Shown in pieces: positions 44,821 to 61,047 of a stretch of 64,000 nucleotides of DNA; position 1 is the stretch's first letter; every line of letters starts with the position of its first letter. This DNA comes from Anthoceros angustus (lineage: Eukaryota > Streptophyta > Anthocerotopsida > Anthocerotales > Anthocerotaceae): assembly GCA_010909165.1 (NCBI GenBank), contig VJWM01000007.1, forward strand, positions 558,001 through 622,000. The letters run 5' to 3'. The notes under the pieces were generated by a model. It had not been told where the DNA came from, did not search any database, and saw only the letters and a list, made by a program, of their open reading frames with translations. A program made the translations under genes and the position numbers.

Positions 44821-45428
44821 GGGGAGATACAAGAAGATCATTACAAGAAAAGAAATCCAAGAAAATTTAATAAATCCAAAAAAATTTGATAGACAATCAT
44901 CGGGAGAAACGGCGGGGCCTTTCACATAATGGACTCTGGCAGCAAGCTTCTATCCCAACTATCCTAACTGGGGTCATAAGACCCCCAGAAATTAAGGCAG
45001 TCCGAAGCTCGAAGATGGCACCGGAAAAAGGAAACTCCTCACATACGGGCCCCTCGCTCTGCAAGGGGAAAAGAGGGACGTCAACAATGGTTGGGTGTGA
45101 ATTCCTTGCACCAGGCTTTCTCATTATCGCGATTTTCCCCGGCACCAGGTTCCTACTATAACGGGAGTTTCATGTTGGTGTGTGCTTCAGGGAAGCACTT
45201 GCGACAGAGCACGAGAGCTCAACACTAAGGTCTCGCACAGGTGCTCTGGATTTTAAAGAGCACCTGTGTGCTCTGATTTACAGGGCACTTGTGTGCTAAG
45301 ATCGATTGCGCTTCGATGCAACTTGTGGAGGCCATGCAAGGGCGCCTTACCGTGGTTTCATGTTGGTGTGTGCGTTTCCTGAACCAAATCAGGGGCAATC
45401 AAACCAGGGGTGTATTGTGGCCACCAAA
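44821..45428. other. Intergenic downstream of NVL gene
   Basis: Frames at 44,886-45,161 (+) and 44,897-45,145 (-) lack known domains. Near 45,235-45,300 the words GTGCTCTGGATTTTAAAGAG and CACCTGTGTGCTCTG form small repeats. The 3' UTR of the NVL-type gene probably lies at the right end. Confidence 0.35.
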
Positions 45429-49089
<3,661 letters not shown>

Positions 49090-49622
49090 GCTCGTAATTC
49101 TGTGTGGTCAGTTGTTGATGTCCGAAGTTCCGTCACTTCCTGTTTCATAGATCACTCATATGGGCATCCAGCCTTCTACGACTCTCTCCCAGGAGCCAGC
49201 GATTCTACGACAAAAGGGAAACCCAGCTCCCAAAAGATAACATAGATAGCTTTGGGAGGTTTCTCATGCAGGAGGTCTCCCTAAACAGAAACCCTGCCAA
49301 AGGCATAGGAAGGAAACCCTTCGCTTTCGGCTCCCATAGGTCTGAAATGATCGAAATCGAAAACTCATTCTCGACTTCAACATTTGAAATGGCCAGGAAG
49401 GCAGAAAGCCACTCCAAGTCTTAAAAGAGGCCGTAGATACATCTGCACGCAGGAAATGAGGCTTCTGTGCTCGGTCGGGTGCAGTCACGGTCTCGGTCAC
49501 GACTTGCGCCATGCTGTCAGTTCGCCACTCCTGTTGTCTGCCTCTCCGCTACTCTAGTTCGTTTCCGTGCTACCTGCAGTGCTGTGATCTCCCGCCGTCG
49601 CTCTGCCCCCTTTCCCCGCGTC
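49090..49622. promoter_or_regulatory. Putative bidirectional promoter region
   Basis: 533 bp between divergent start codons of the NVL-type gene and the AAR3-like gene, holding both 5' UTRs. No TATA box recognised. Confidence 0.4.
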
Positions 49623-51654
49623 ATGCTGCCCCTGGCAGCTTCTCCCTCCCTTGTCAGGACCAGCAGAGATACTCGATTATGGGAAATTTATTCTGAATTT
49701 GCAGGTCTGGAATTCGCTTGTTGATCTGATTCTTTGTCAATCAATCTTCCGCTCTCTGTGGTCAGTGCAAGTGGTCGGGTGATCAATTACTAGGTGAATG
49801 AAATTTTATGGGTCTGAATCACAGGGTCGTCATCCTGAATTGCAGGTATAGTGGTGGCTGAGGAAAGTCCTGGGAAGATCAAACACCGACTCGCTACTCT
49901 TGCTGAATTCGCTGAAACTCAACGTCTAAACGGGTACTCCTCCTATTACCCTGCTGTGCTAATGCTTTGCAATTCATGAGGAAAGGCTTGATCGAGATAC
50001 GGGTTTGGGGCACATTTGTGCTTGTCCTTTCCGAACAATGGGAAGCCTGTCACTGTCATCGTGATTGTCCTGAAGATAGCGCCAGCTTAGTGTTCCTAAG
50101 TTTTAGAAGTCCAATTTCTTGCTGCATTTACATGAATGAGCAGACCTGAGATTGCTCTGATACTCAAGTTGTGCAATTCTAGTTGTGCTGACCTGTTTCT
50201 GTCAATAACCTAGGCAAGCTGCTCTGGATGGTTTGCGACTTCTTAAAGCAGATCTGCAAGTGCCGGTAGGTGTAGAGAGCATTCACGTTTAGTCCGCATC
50301 TTTTGCTTCTGGCTTACATGGCTCATCTTTTCATGCATGTGAATCTGCTTGTGCAGCTGTTAGATACACGTAACTTCAATATTTTCTACCGTTTCGTCTT
50401 CTTCATCTGTCGAGAAAGCGGGCAGAAGAATCTAGGTAGTGGTTCAGAATTTATGTGTTTGATTCTGAAGACTGCTGAGGTTCTTGGACTCTGTATCTTG
50501 CAATCGATTAACTGTGTTGATGAGCTTTGGTAGTGTCTGTTGTCCATAGGTGTGAGGACTGCTGTGGAAGCTTGGAGGCTTTCTTTAGCAGGACGGTTCA
50601 GGTTGCTGGACCAGTGGTGTGCTTTTGTGCAGGTAATTTCGTTATGATCCCTCTTGATCTTCCCATGCCTGTCCACAGCTTTGTATCTCGATAGACAAAG
50701 ACATAAGTCAATGCCTTTCGTTGTGAAAGATTTTTGACGGTTCACAGAACAGGCGCACCAACGATATGCTATTTCAGAGGATACTTGGAGGCAAATATTG
50801 GAGTTTAGTCGAAGTGTACACGAAGACCTGAGTAATTATGACCCCGAAGGTCAGAAGGGTTGCTGGTCATCGTCTGATTGTCTTGTGACAAGCCATTTTT
50901 CATAACTGACTTGTCGTGAATTTGTGTTTAAGGGGTGGTGGTCCTTTTTGGCTGTTGCAGGTGCCTGGCCATGCCTTATAGATGACTTTGTGGACAGCAT
51001 GTACAGGTAATCCAGCAACACCCTTGTGCTTCTCCTCTCCAGTTCCGTTCTCTCACTATTGGCAGTATTGTCCTCTTTCCGCACTTCGAGATGTACTGAC
51101 AGCTTGAATGAGGCGCTGGGAATATCAGCGATTAGGGAATGAACAGCGTCACAAGTTTTGGCTATGTGTGTTGATATGCATTGCATTGCAGGAAAGCGAC
51201 AAGCTCTGGACTCGATGAAAGCAAGTCTCAGGTGATTTTTGTCCCTGGATGTAGAGTGGGGGAATCAGGTGGAAGCTCCGGGGTTGGTTCCAGGGTGTCT
51301 ATTCTCCCAGGTGTGTTTGCCAGTCATTTTCCACATCCGAAAGCTGATAAAATAGATGGAAGTGCTTCACTTCAGGGTTTACTTTCCTACTCTTGTACAG
51401 CAGGGATGGCAGCGTCCGTTGGGAGTAAAAGGCGCAGAAAGGGTTCAAGAGATGAAACCACTCAAGCAGACTCTGTCAACTGCATTGCCCAAAGGCTTGC
51501 TGAGATGCAGAGTCCAGTATCATTGAAGAGATTGCGACCAAATGATCACGTCTTCGATCCAATGGAGGGAGTCACCCTCAGCTCGGAATTGGGTACTGGA
51601 GAAACCCAGTGGGAGCCTCGTGGCCCTTCAGATTTGCTTAATGAGGTGATGTAG
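49623..51654 (+). CDS. AAR3-like DCN1 (cullin neddylation) protein
   Basis: DCN1-like scaffold-type E3 that promotes NEDD8 transfer to cullins. The closest remembered relative is Arabidopsis ANTI-AUXIN-RESISTANT 3. Exon 1 from ATG 49,623 ends DTRLWEIYSEFAG. Following exons give IVVAEESPGKIKHRLATL, QAALDGLRLLKADLQVP, LDTRNFNIFYRFVFFICRE, SGQKNLGVRTAVEAWRLSL, AGRFRLLDQWCAFVQ, YAISEDTWRQILEFSRSVHE, DLSNYDPEGAWPCLIDDFVD and then a long exon with a basic KRRRKGSR patch and a C-terminal IAQRLAEMQSPVSLKRLR. The D.SNYD.EGAWP.LIDDFV signature is the PONY domain. Splice phases checked at three junctions agree. The last exon runs to TAG at 51,654; an alternative junction at 51,643 leads to a stop shortly after 51,780. 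Likely nuclear. Confidence 0.87.
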
Positions 51655-52808
51655 CTTCTTGTTGCACTTTTTGCTCCTTTGCCCGAATTGAGGTCAAAGT
51701 GACGCTGCTAGACGCATCCGTTTTAGGATTTAGTGTCCTGTTTGGATAGCTTATCAGAAACGTGACTGACACTTGGATCTCGTCAGGGTTTCTCAAGGCG
51801 GACATAGATTGGATCCAACGTTGGTCCTGAATTTGACACTACACGGGAACATGTCACGGCGAAGGTCTCTCAGGCTTGGCTCTGAACCTTGCCCGTGCAT
51901 TTTTTACTGTACCTACATTTCTTCAGTTCTGCCTGAAGAGCTGCGTTGCCATTCTTGCGCCTGCTACAATGAGGACCGTCTGGGAGCTTGCAGTTGGGCC
52001 TAGACGAGGTGGAGGAGCTTCCCACCCTGCTAAGATGGGGGTTGGTTCACGGACGTGTCTGATGCAGGAGCTTCTGCCCCAGGGCCTCTGCTTGGTGGTT
52101 CTCAGGCTTGTGGAGGCCTCGTCGTTGGGAGACCGGGGAATTGGCGTCCGTTCAAGGTCTGCTGAAGGGAGTGTGGGTCTCGGTACAAGGATTTTCACCG
52201 ACCCGGAAAGGCTATCGTTCTTGGAGTTTAGGTGGGCCCCGACCGCGAACGTGTCCTCAGGACATGGTTATCGGTTTGATGTTTTCAGTGTAACATTAGT
52301 TAGGGTTCGGATGGGCCACGAGCAGACATTGTGGACTGGAATCAATCGACGCGTTTGAGGTCGTATTCGATCTATCATTCAACCGCAGTAATTGTAATGA
52401 GAAGCTTGTTGATCTTGATGCGGAGACAAAACCGAGCACTTTAGAGAACATGATTAACAACCTTCAGTCATTTCATTGTCGGCGGCAATTACAGACCAGC
52501 GCCCACGGCTAAAAGCGCGATGTCTGAAGGTGAGACCATCGCTTAATCAACGAGGTTATTGTTTGGCCCTTCCGACAAGGACTGGGTATGTACAGACATG
52601 TATTGACAGCGCCCAACGAGCACTTGAAACGCACCGTTGATTTATATCAAGATTATAAAGTACAACTGGCGGTCATCAGCAAAAATGCATGAGACCTGAG
52701 ATCAGGCCCCTGCCCCGCATGCTGGACAGAGGAGTTTGCTAAGTTAGATAAAACCGATTACCGATTGCGCGTCAGTATCGAATTCGTTTCCGCTTCCCAC
52801 CGGAATCT
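51655..52808. other. 3' UTR/intergenic between convergent genes
   Basis: The frame 51,876-52,358 is open for 160 codons but has no known domain and no splice-consistent link to the AAR3-like gene. I treat this as UTR and spacer. The Pcf11-like gene converges from the right. Confidence 0.45.
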
Positions 52809-55800
52809 TCAGAATCGTCCTAACAGAGTAACATAGCGTTCCACAATTGTCAGAACCAGAAGTTCAGCCAAGCCAATCGTGAGACAAACCAACAGGTCAC
52901 CAGATACCTTCAATCCTGAATTCTCAAAATTGGTCTTCAGTGATGCAGCCATGCCATCTCCTCCTCTGGTGTCCCGACCCCTCGTGCCTGCCAAAAGCTC
53001 TGGCTGCACCTGAACAACAAAAACCACCGTGGATACCAAGATTGTCGTCTCTCAGAATCAACTAACGGCCAGTCCTATGTCTTATTCAAACTGTTCCCGA
53101 CCCTCAAGAAACTCTCCATCCAGCTCATGATGAACATGGCCATGATGGACCTACAAAGAACAGAAAGTGGTAGCCAGGAAAGCAAATGCTTTGTTCCCAA
53201 GACCTGGGCAGATTTATATAGCAAGTACACTGGCCAAGCTTGAAACAGATAACATAAGGTGCAGCTAAGAATAATACGCTGTGCCATAAGTAGAAACCCC
53301 TCCATATCCCAAGGCAGAACTCACTCACCCCATCATCTTCCTCGCTGGAGGCGGCTGCAGCTGCTGTTGCCTCTGATTCTGTTCTACATTTTGCATGGAC
53401 AATTGGCCCCAATTGCGAGATCTGCAATCCATCGACAGAGTGGCCTGGCAGTACGTTCATGTAGACTGCTCCCTTGAACATCCATTCATCTGTCTCGTCA
53501 CTGTAGAAATCCTCAAAAGGTTCCCCACACAAAGCACAACTACGTTGATTCTCATCTGATGGCACTGCCAAAATGTCCTGATCTTCCACCTTCGCCTGTG
53601 CATCTCCACTGAAGAACATCGGTGCAACATCTGTTGCTGAGGCCCCAGTTCCACTTAGCCATTCTTTTACACTAGCAAACCACTTCCTTGATGTCTTCTT
53701 CTGAGACCTTTGCCTCCGATTTCTGGAGACATGCCAGTCCATATGCTTACTGTGGTCCTCTTGAACTTTAAATCTCAAACCACAGGTCTTGCATTGTCTC
53801 GGAAAGTCTACATACAATGCATTGATGACAGATTCACTTCGCTCTCTCAACAAGTCCTGCTTGAACTCGTTTCCAATAGAAACCTCATTCCAGCTATCCG
53901 TCATATAGGGAACTACATCTGCAGGTTCAAATGAAGGTCCTGCCATTGTGGCCTCTGTCACAGTATGAACAACTGAACTAGAGTGGGTCACAGATGGCAT
54001 GCTGCCTAGTATAGAATCAAGCCCAGAGTTTACTAAAGAAGGTGGTCTGGACATGGAAGAAGTGACAGGTGGCGTATCTACAGAGGATTGGGGTGCAATT
54101 ATCAACCCACGAGCCACAAGTGATGAAATCAGTGATGAAAACTGATTCATGGCAGGTGCAGCAGATCGTGAAATAGTGGAATCATCTGCTGAGTTTCCTG
54201 GCCTTAACTTGGAAGCAGGCCCTGTGACTTGTGGATATCGCAAGTTGTGCGAGGAGCTCCCAGTAGCTCCATTCAGACCACCACTTACAAGTCCTATAGG
54301 TAGAGAGTACCCTGCAGAAAGGGATCCACTTGATGAAGGTGGTTGCCTCTGGACAGTGGGGAGCGCTGACGATGAGCTGTTCAAAGTAAGACGACTAGCT
54401 GACAAAGAAGCTTGAGGTGTCTGGGATGGTGGTAGGAGGCCAGACTGCAAGAAGGCAGCCAAAAGGTTGTCACTTCCAGTACCTTGAGAACCTGGTATAA
54501 GACGTTTTGAAAGAGATCCTTGGGACTGGTCTGAAGATGTCTGAGCAATATGCGCCTGCTGTCGCTGCAATGCCACCACTGACTGTGATTGTTGTTGCTG
54601 CTGGAAACGCTGCAGTTGCTGCAAAGAAGCCATTGTTTGAGTTTCAACAGTGCTGGGAAGCTGGTAGTGAGGTGTTTGAACCAAAAGAGACTTGATCTGT
54701 TTAGACTGAGCTTGTTGCAAACTCAACACTTGGGACTGGTGACCTGGTGGCAGTGGGGGAGGAGGCGCAGCAGACAGCTGCTGAAGCTGAGACTGAGGGT
54801 GCATCCGCAAAGGTGATGTTGACCGCTGCCTGTGATGAAAGTGAGTACCAGGAGTAACTGGAGACAGATGGCCCAGGGCAGAGGACCCCCCAACAGCCTG
54901 AGACCTTATGCTAGTGTTCACAGACAGACCCCCGATTCCATCCAGGCTTTCACTGCCAGCAGAGTTCATAGACACGCTCCCCAATGGTAAAGCCACATCT
55001 GCCAGTCCCAACCTTGATGGCGACATATTCCTACTAGACAAACCCACCACGGAGGAGCGCATTCTAGCTGTTCCATCAGACCTTAGAGATCGATCAAGAG
55101 TCACTTGCAAGTCTCCAACTCCATCTCGAGATCCAAACACAGTACGCAAGTGCGGGTGGTCCCTCTCTTCCAAATCCTACAGAAAAAGGACACACTGAGG
55201 TTAAGACTTGAGGTAAACATAGGAAAACGACCAGAATGGATGCACACATTCAGGAGCGCAGACTCTACAAATGCCAAGGAAGTGGAGCAATGCAAGGGTC
55301 TGGACAGAACGGCAAGACTTTAAAGAGGATTCTAGAAGGCATATCATGAGTGGCTTGAAAGCAAGTCTACAACAAAGCCAAAGAGAGCCTGCAAGTAGGG
55401 AGAGCCAAACACACTGACCCTAGTCAGTGGCAATCGCTCATCAACGAGAGTCAGGTCCTGTTGGTCAAAATGCCTTGGCCTAGACCAGTTCATAGAGGTG
55501 GTCGTTCCCGCGTTTTGGACAGGCAGTTTGGACCGTCCAACACCCCGGGCAGGACCTCTCTCTGAATCACCTGATGCCCAGTAATTTCTTGTACTGCTTA
55601 ACACCATGTGATCCTTCTCTCGTGCTTTTGAGTTCATCTCCTTCCATGCATAATCTTCATCATCAAATTGCTGGCTATGTCCACCAGCCGTTTTCTTCCT
55701 GTGCTCACTATCTAACCCGTGGAAAAGAGTGCCCCCTGTGCCTGGTCCTGGTCCCCTATTGTAACCATAACCATCGAACGGCAGCTTTCTAGAGGATAGC

Positions 55801-57520
55801 TGCATCCCATCATACCCATTCTGAGGGTGCAAGAGGCCAGCCACTACACCTTCCCCGGAAAACATGACCCCTTCACCGTCAACCTCCCCAGACCAAACAT
55901 CCTCCCAAGCGGCATCTGTCTCTACTTTCCTTGATACACCGGGCCTTGAATTACTGGGAATGTCATATTCTGTCGCTTCGAACAAGGCATTCCGGACAAA
56001 CCCTGGCTCGCCAAAAACGTCCTCCCCTCTTTGAGAGACCTGCACACATGAAGCTAGCAGGCTGTCCCTTGAATTGCGTCATAATTTATAAAACCGTCTG
56101 ACCATGAACTTAGACATCAAACCAAGAGCTGGCATGCAGTCTATCGAACAGACCAACACAGCTAAAAAGATGACCTTGATCTTCCTACCAGACTAGGGTC
56201 ATGTAGAGTGACACTAAATAAGAGATCGAAAAGGCATGCGATGCTGGTGCATTCTAAACACTCGGTCCAGGCCCACAATTTACTAGTCCAGCAGTCCAAG
56301 AGCTCTCCGCAGCGCAGAGGCTTACCTCAGTGTCAGATACTACAAGATATGTTCAAAATAAAAACCGAAATGTTGGTAAGACCTCAGCCATTCATTCATA
56401 CCCTGTTTGACTGCTGAATTCGCTGTCGGTGTGCTGCTTCAATATACTTCGGATTAACATGCATGCCATGCCCTGTACGAGGAGACTGTGACTCAATTGG
56501 CCGAGATGGTGCTGTGCTAGCTGTTGAGCCATTCACAATAGAAGAAAATTGAAGCTGTTCTTCAATGTAACTAAGTGGTGGTGCAGGAAATACCCCCCGC
56601 CATGTGCGAAATAAATGCTGCATGGCAGGATAAGTCCCCGGATCCACTTGGCGATAAGACCTGCAGAACACCTGCAGAACCATACACAAAAGCAGGCCAA
56701 TGAGTTCAACCTGCCATGAAACCAGAGGGACATAAAAGTCCTTGACAAGATTATACAACATGAATTCGAAAGTGCATCAGGAGGCTGCCAGAGAAGACGG
56801 TACACAAATAGATGCACAGGCATATCAAGGCAGTCGAGACATACCGAACGGATTGGCAAGGTTAGGAAACAAGCAACGGGAAGCACATCCTACGTCAGAC
56901 TTGGACAGCTGGATTACAAAACAAGCCCGAAAGAGTGAAATCGACCTCTCACCTCTGGCAGGCGTGCAGAGAAGTATTTCACGTATTCTCCTCCAATATT
57001 CTTAACTATGCTGTCCAGGAGATAAAGGGATGGCAACTTGTGTTCCTTGGGAGCCTGAGCCACAAAATGGAACATAAAGGTATGAAAACCCGAGCCTTCT
57101 TGACAACAGGCGTGCTAGTACAGGTGCATAACCCTAAGGCCGCCGGGGTTAAATGAGATGCAGAATGGAGAGGGTTCGGACAAGCTGAATCAAAGGATCG
57201 AAAGAAACCTCCAGAATGTGCGCGCAGATGGTGGAGGAGATGCCCTTCGCTGCATGCGCGTTCTCCCCTGCTATTATGGTCAAATTTGTAATAATCGGCT
57301 TGGAGTTGAATGTCAATTCAACTAATGCCGACTTGTACTGGGAGACCAGCTCCTGCAAGGCGGCCATGCTCGCATCCTCTGAAACCATATCCCCTTCTTG
57401 AACAATGTCGGGGTCCTGTACCTCGTCGGTCTCATCCTCCCGGTCCCCCATCTCCTTCTTGGACAAATGTAGAGGTCCTGCCTGTGCCTGTACTTCGTCA
57501 CTCTCTACCACCCGCTCCAA
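52809..57520 (-). CDS. Pcf11-like (PCFS4-type) mRNA cleavage/polyadenylation factor
   Basis: Subunit of cleavage factor complex that binds the RNA polymerase II C-terminal domain and couples 3'-end processing to termination. The N-terminal CID lies in the first exons: [52 protein letters not shown], then [26 protein letters not shown] and [17 protein letters not shown] long disordered middle follows, with a big Ser/Gln/Pro-rich exon (about 53,333-55,173). The C-terminus carries paired zinc fingers: [39 protein letters not shown] and CALCGEPF with HAKC, as in plant PCFS4. I place the start at [10 protein letters not shown] (57,520); the next Met is at 57,451. The exact 3' end is less sure: the last frame runs to 52,809, but another small intron is possible. 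Confidence 0.88.
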
Positions 57521-57708
57521 ACATATGTAAGAGGTGGAATTGGCGTGGCGAAGCCTTTGATCTCGAATAAACCCTAAGGGACGGAAGGCTTAAGCTTGAA
57601 ATCTAATTATCTGTTTGGGATGAAAAACGAGCTGGGTAGCTAATGCACACGTACAAAGACAGCCAGAGGCCGATCCAGTGCTTCATTTTCACCAACCGAG
57701 GGCACCTA

Positions 57709-57744
57709 GGTACCGGGTACCGGATACCGGATACCGGGTACCGG
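57709..57744. repeat. Octamer/palindromic microrepeat
   Basis: The 8-nt word TACCGGAT or TACCGGGT repeats about four times, and each GGGTACC junction is itself palindromic. Confidence 0.8.
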
Positions 57745-58376
57745 CCCTTTTCAGTACCTCTCGGTCGCTGAATCGACTCGGCGCTAGACCGCTAGACTGG
57801 ACTGGTCCCTGTGCCGCCCAAGTTCACGAACGAACACACACAACTTTGCCGCCAACCGCCCGTTCTTCTTCAGCCCAGCTGGGACCTGCTGTGTTTGGTG
57901 GACCGGGAGTCGAGGACCGTTTTGCGAATTTTGTGCCCGGTCCGCGACCGATTGGTTTTCAAGGACCGATCGACAGAAAAGAAAGGTACCTACATATTAG
58001 GTGATAGTTTTACACAGTATCACCTGCTAGGTGTGTTCGATTTCCAATTCTTTTCAAAGCTACCGATTTCTCACCTCAAATGATTATCCCATCAATTCAC
58101 TTCAAACATTGTTTGCCTTTGATGTGAGGGCTATTGGTAGGTAAGCTCGTCAATGCATCAAATGTCCAGGTTTATTCACTACCTAGTTTTGTCGCATTGA
58201 TGATGATCTCTCACCATTGGAAGGAATATTTAAATCTCTAACAAGACATAACCAAACACAAAGATCCTACACATGGACAATAGAAGAAGTTAGTGCTTCA
58301 ATAGATTAATTCGAAGCTAGGCAAGCATGGGGTAAAAGGTAATATAATTCACACACCAGGTGTCACTGTTTGGCCT

Positions 58377-58500
58377 CCAAGTAGCCCGTCGTCCTCCCAC
58401 CAAGGACAACTCGCATAAGAGCATCAGGCGTTGGTACTAGGTCTTTAAGTAGCCCGTCGTCCTCTCACTTAGGACAACTCGCATGAGAGCATCTCGACTA
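58377..58500. repeat. About 65-70-bp doublet
   Basis: Two copies containing AAGTAGCCCGTCGTCCTC and AGGACAACTCGCAT.AGAGC. Confidence 0.8.
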
Positions 58501-58777
58501 TAAGAGCATCTTGGCTACTGCTCCTTACTATGGATCAACAAGAGTATAAGAGAGATCATCTTCCACGGAGAGATCTAAGTATTAGAGCAGCTTGTAGGTA
58601 GATATCTAGTTGGTACTCTTAGACTCTCTTCCAAGCATACACTTTTTCGGTATTCACTCACTCCTTATATAGGGATGCTCTTTGTTAAGCTTCAAGTATC
58701 TTTTTTGAATCTTAATAAAGAATTTGGCTTCCTTAAGCCCTAAGCAAAGCTTCACTACCATTATCCACAATTTAATA

Positions 58778-59175
58778 ACTACGAAGTTACCTTATTTGCA
58801 TGGCTTGTTACTTTCCCAAATTCTCTCCTTCCAAGAAAATTATCATTATTCTCCATAATAGCCAAATTATCCATCTAACGCCACCCACACTAAATTTAGT
58901 AACTATGGAAGTTACCTTATTTGCATAGCTTCTTACTTTCTCAAGTTCTCTCCTTTCAAGAAAATTATAAGTATCCTCAGTGATAGCCAAATTATCTAGA
59001 GATTACCCATCTAATGCCACCCACACTAAATTTACTAACTACGATTTAAAAGTTACCTTATTTACATGGCTTCTTACTTTCTCAAATTCTCTCCTTCTAA
59101 AAAAATTATCAGTATCCTCAATGATAGCCAAATTATTTAGAGATTATCCATCTAACGCCACCCAAACTAAATTTG
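58778..59175. repeat. Triplicated unit of about 133 bp
   Basis: Three imperfect copies of a unit running GTTACCTTATTTGCATGGCT to CGCCACCCACACTAAATTT, each with AAATTCTCTCCTT and GATAGCCAAATTAT. Copy 1 is shorter by an 11-bp segment (TAGAGATTA...). Confidence 0.85.
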
Positions 59176-59960
59176 GGATGCTACACACTTTATTATATAT
59201 CCTGGTATGATTTTGCATTGTGTAGAGGTACACTCCTCTTTACTATGAATTCCTTAATTTTCCTCATTGCCAGAGTATGGATGTTGGACTTCTTCATACA
59301 GACACATGAAACACATTGTGTGCAGTTACAGATATGTACCTTGTAAGTTACTATCTCAAAACTCTTCAAGATCCAACATACTATGATTGCTTATGTGGCA
59401 CAATTTTAACTTAGTTTTGGGTAAAATTAAAATCCATACTTGTGATAAACCATGGTTGTTTACAAGGTAGAGTTTGAACTTAGGTTTGGGCAAAATTATA
59501 ATTATTCCATCCCAATTCTTCCCACACTAGATAATTTCTCTAGTGAACCATGATTATTTACGTAGCACAAACGAACTAAAATTCCATCATGGAATGCATC
59601 AATGATCTTTTCCCTTTATAAAATTCTGGGTTTTAAAAGCTACTTTTATCTTGTTCATTTTATCAACATTAAGCCATTCAAGGTCTTGAGATACATTTCC
59701 TAAGCCAAATGGCTTAGACCAAATGGACACACATTTATATAAACGTCTTTATTAAGCATTTTGTAATTAGATTGATATTTAGATGGGGTACCTAAAGGAA
59801 ATAGATGCCCTTGGCACAAGTAGCTTAAAAACACCATGGTACAAGTTGTTAAGTATGGAGTCCCATGACAAGAAAAAGTCCGTCCATGTCCGTCCATGAT
59901 AAGAAGAAATAGTTTATAATAAACTTCTTTTTAGGAGAGAACTAAAAGAAACTATCACGT

Positions 59961-61047
59961 AAGCCAAAGTTGCCAGCCTCAGGGTGCACCCATGAATCCG
60001 CCAATGTCATGTTTTGTCAGAATGAGACGAATGATGAGTCCCATCTTGTCATGCTATGGCAGAATGAGATGAGGACGAATTCCTCTGATAAGGGGGACGA
60101 ATGGAGGCTACGTTTCATTTATAACCCGGCGCAACCTAGGAGCGAGAAGCCCGACGAACAACACGATTCCCGCTCACCAGAGCACACTTCCTTTTTCTCA
60201 CCCTCAGAACGAGGTCTTGTCGGGAGCGTCAACAAAATGGCGGCATATCTGGTTGCAGCTCACTCGGTAGGGGCCGATTGTCTTTCAAGTTCCTGTGAGT
60301 CTGTGTGACAGTATGATGGCGCTGTTGCAAGAGCATCGGCAGCATGGAGCACTTCCACGGAGACACGACATTGCAGTTGCCGGTTCCAAATGACTCATGC
60401 AATTGGACTGACTGAGTAGCAGGGCTGTCTGTGCAAAGGTCTGTGCCGGGAGAAGCGCGGTCGCAACATGGGGGCAATTCCTAGCTCCTGGAATGTCAGT
60501 CTCTGCTCCCGGCTCCGCCTGTGTCACCTTGGCTGGTGTCGGTTCATCGGTCCATAGCCGTAACTTCCCCCTGTCGTTAGGGCTAATCCCAGCAGGGCTG
60601 TCCTTGGCCTGCCCAGCCGGGCCTCTCCGTTTCATGGCGGAGCGCAAAGCGCAGCAAAAGTCGAGGCGCAAACCTTCGGTTGTGGTGGAGGCGTCAGGTT
60701 CTGCATCATCACCTAGCTTCCTTGCTTTCTGCACCTTTTAACAGGTCGATTGCGGCCGCGGATCATCCAATTCCCATGCTGCTCCTTGGGGCTCTTTTCC
60801 TGACCTCTTCCCGTGCAATCTCAACCTTCCGCCTCCTTATGCTTCCTCTCCCCGTCCCTGTGTCGCGATTACTGTATCTACCTGCCTTTGAGGCGTGACC
60901 ATCGGTTCCTGAGCCAATTCTACGTCATCTGCTGTGCGAACCGTTGACAGAAACCGCTGTCTAGAGTCCGAACACGGCTGGAAGAGTCTGCTCGCTCGAG
61001 TCGAGTTGAGTCGGGGCGCTTCTTCTCACAAACGCTGAATTGTGGTT
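59961..61047. other. Upstream region of the CHI-like gene, no gene accepted
   Basis: GC-richer than the repeat region. Minus frame 60,285-60,734 and plus frame 60,493-60,741 overlap but neither has a recognised domain or splice logic. Could contain an unrecognised gene or promoter sequence. Confidence 0.35.

Larger units (their letters stand above)
57600..59960. other. Intergenic repeat region
   Basis: No gene. Includes a GGTACC-rich microrepeat (57,709-57,744), a 70-bp doublet (58,377-58,500), a triplicated unit of about 133 bp (58,778-59,175) and the dispersed repeat shared with 1,474-1,560 (59,769-59,880). Otherwise AT-rich. Confidence 0.5.

Noticed and set aside
51876-52358. 160-codon frame downstream of the AAR3-like gene
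   Set aside because: No domain, no link by splice phase, and located where a 3' UTR is expected.
60285-60734. 149-codon minus frame upstream of the CHI-fold gene
   Set aside because: Overlaps another open frame on the other strand, has no known motif and no splice partner; kept only as an open possibility.
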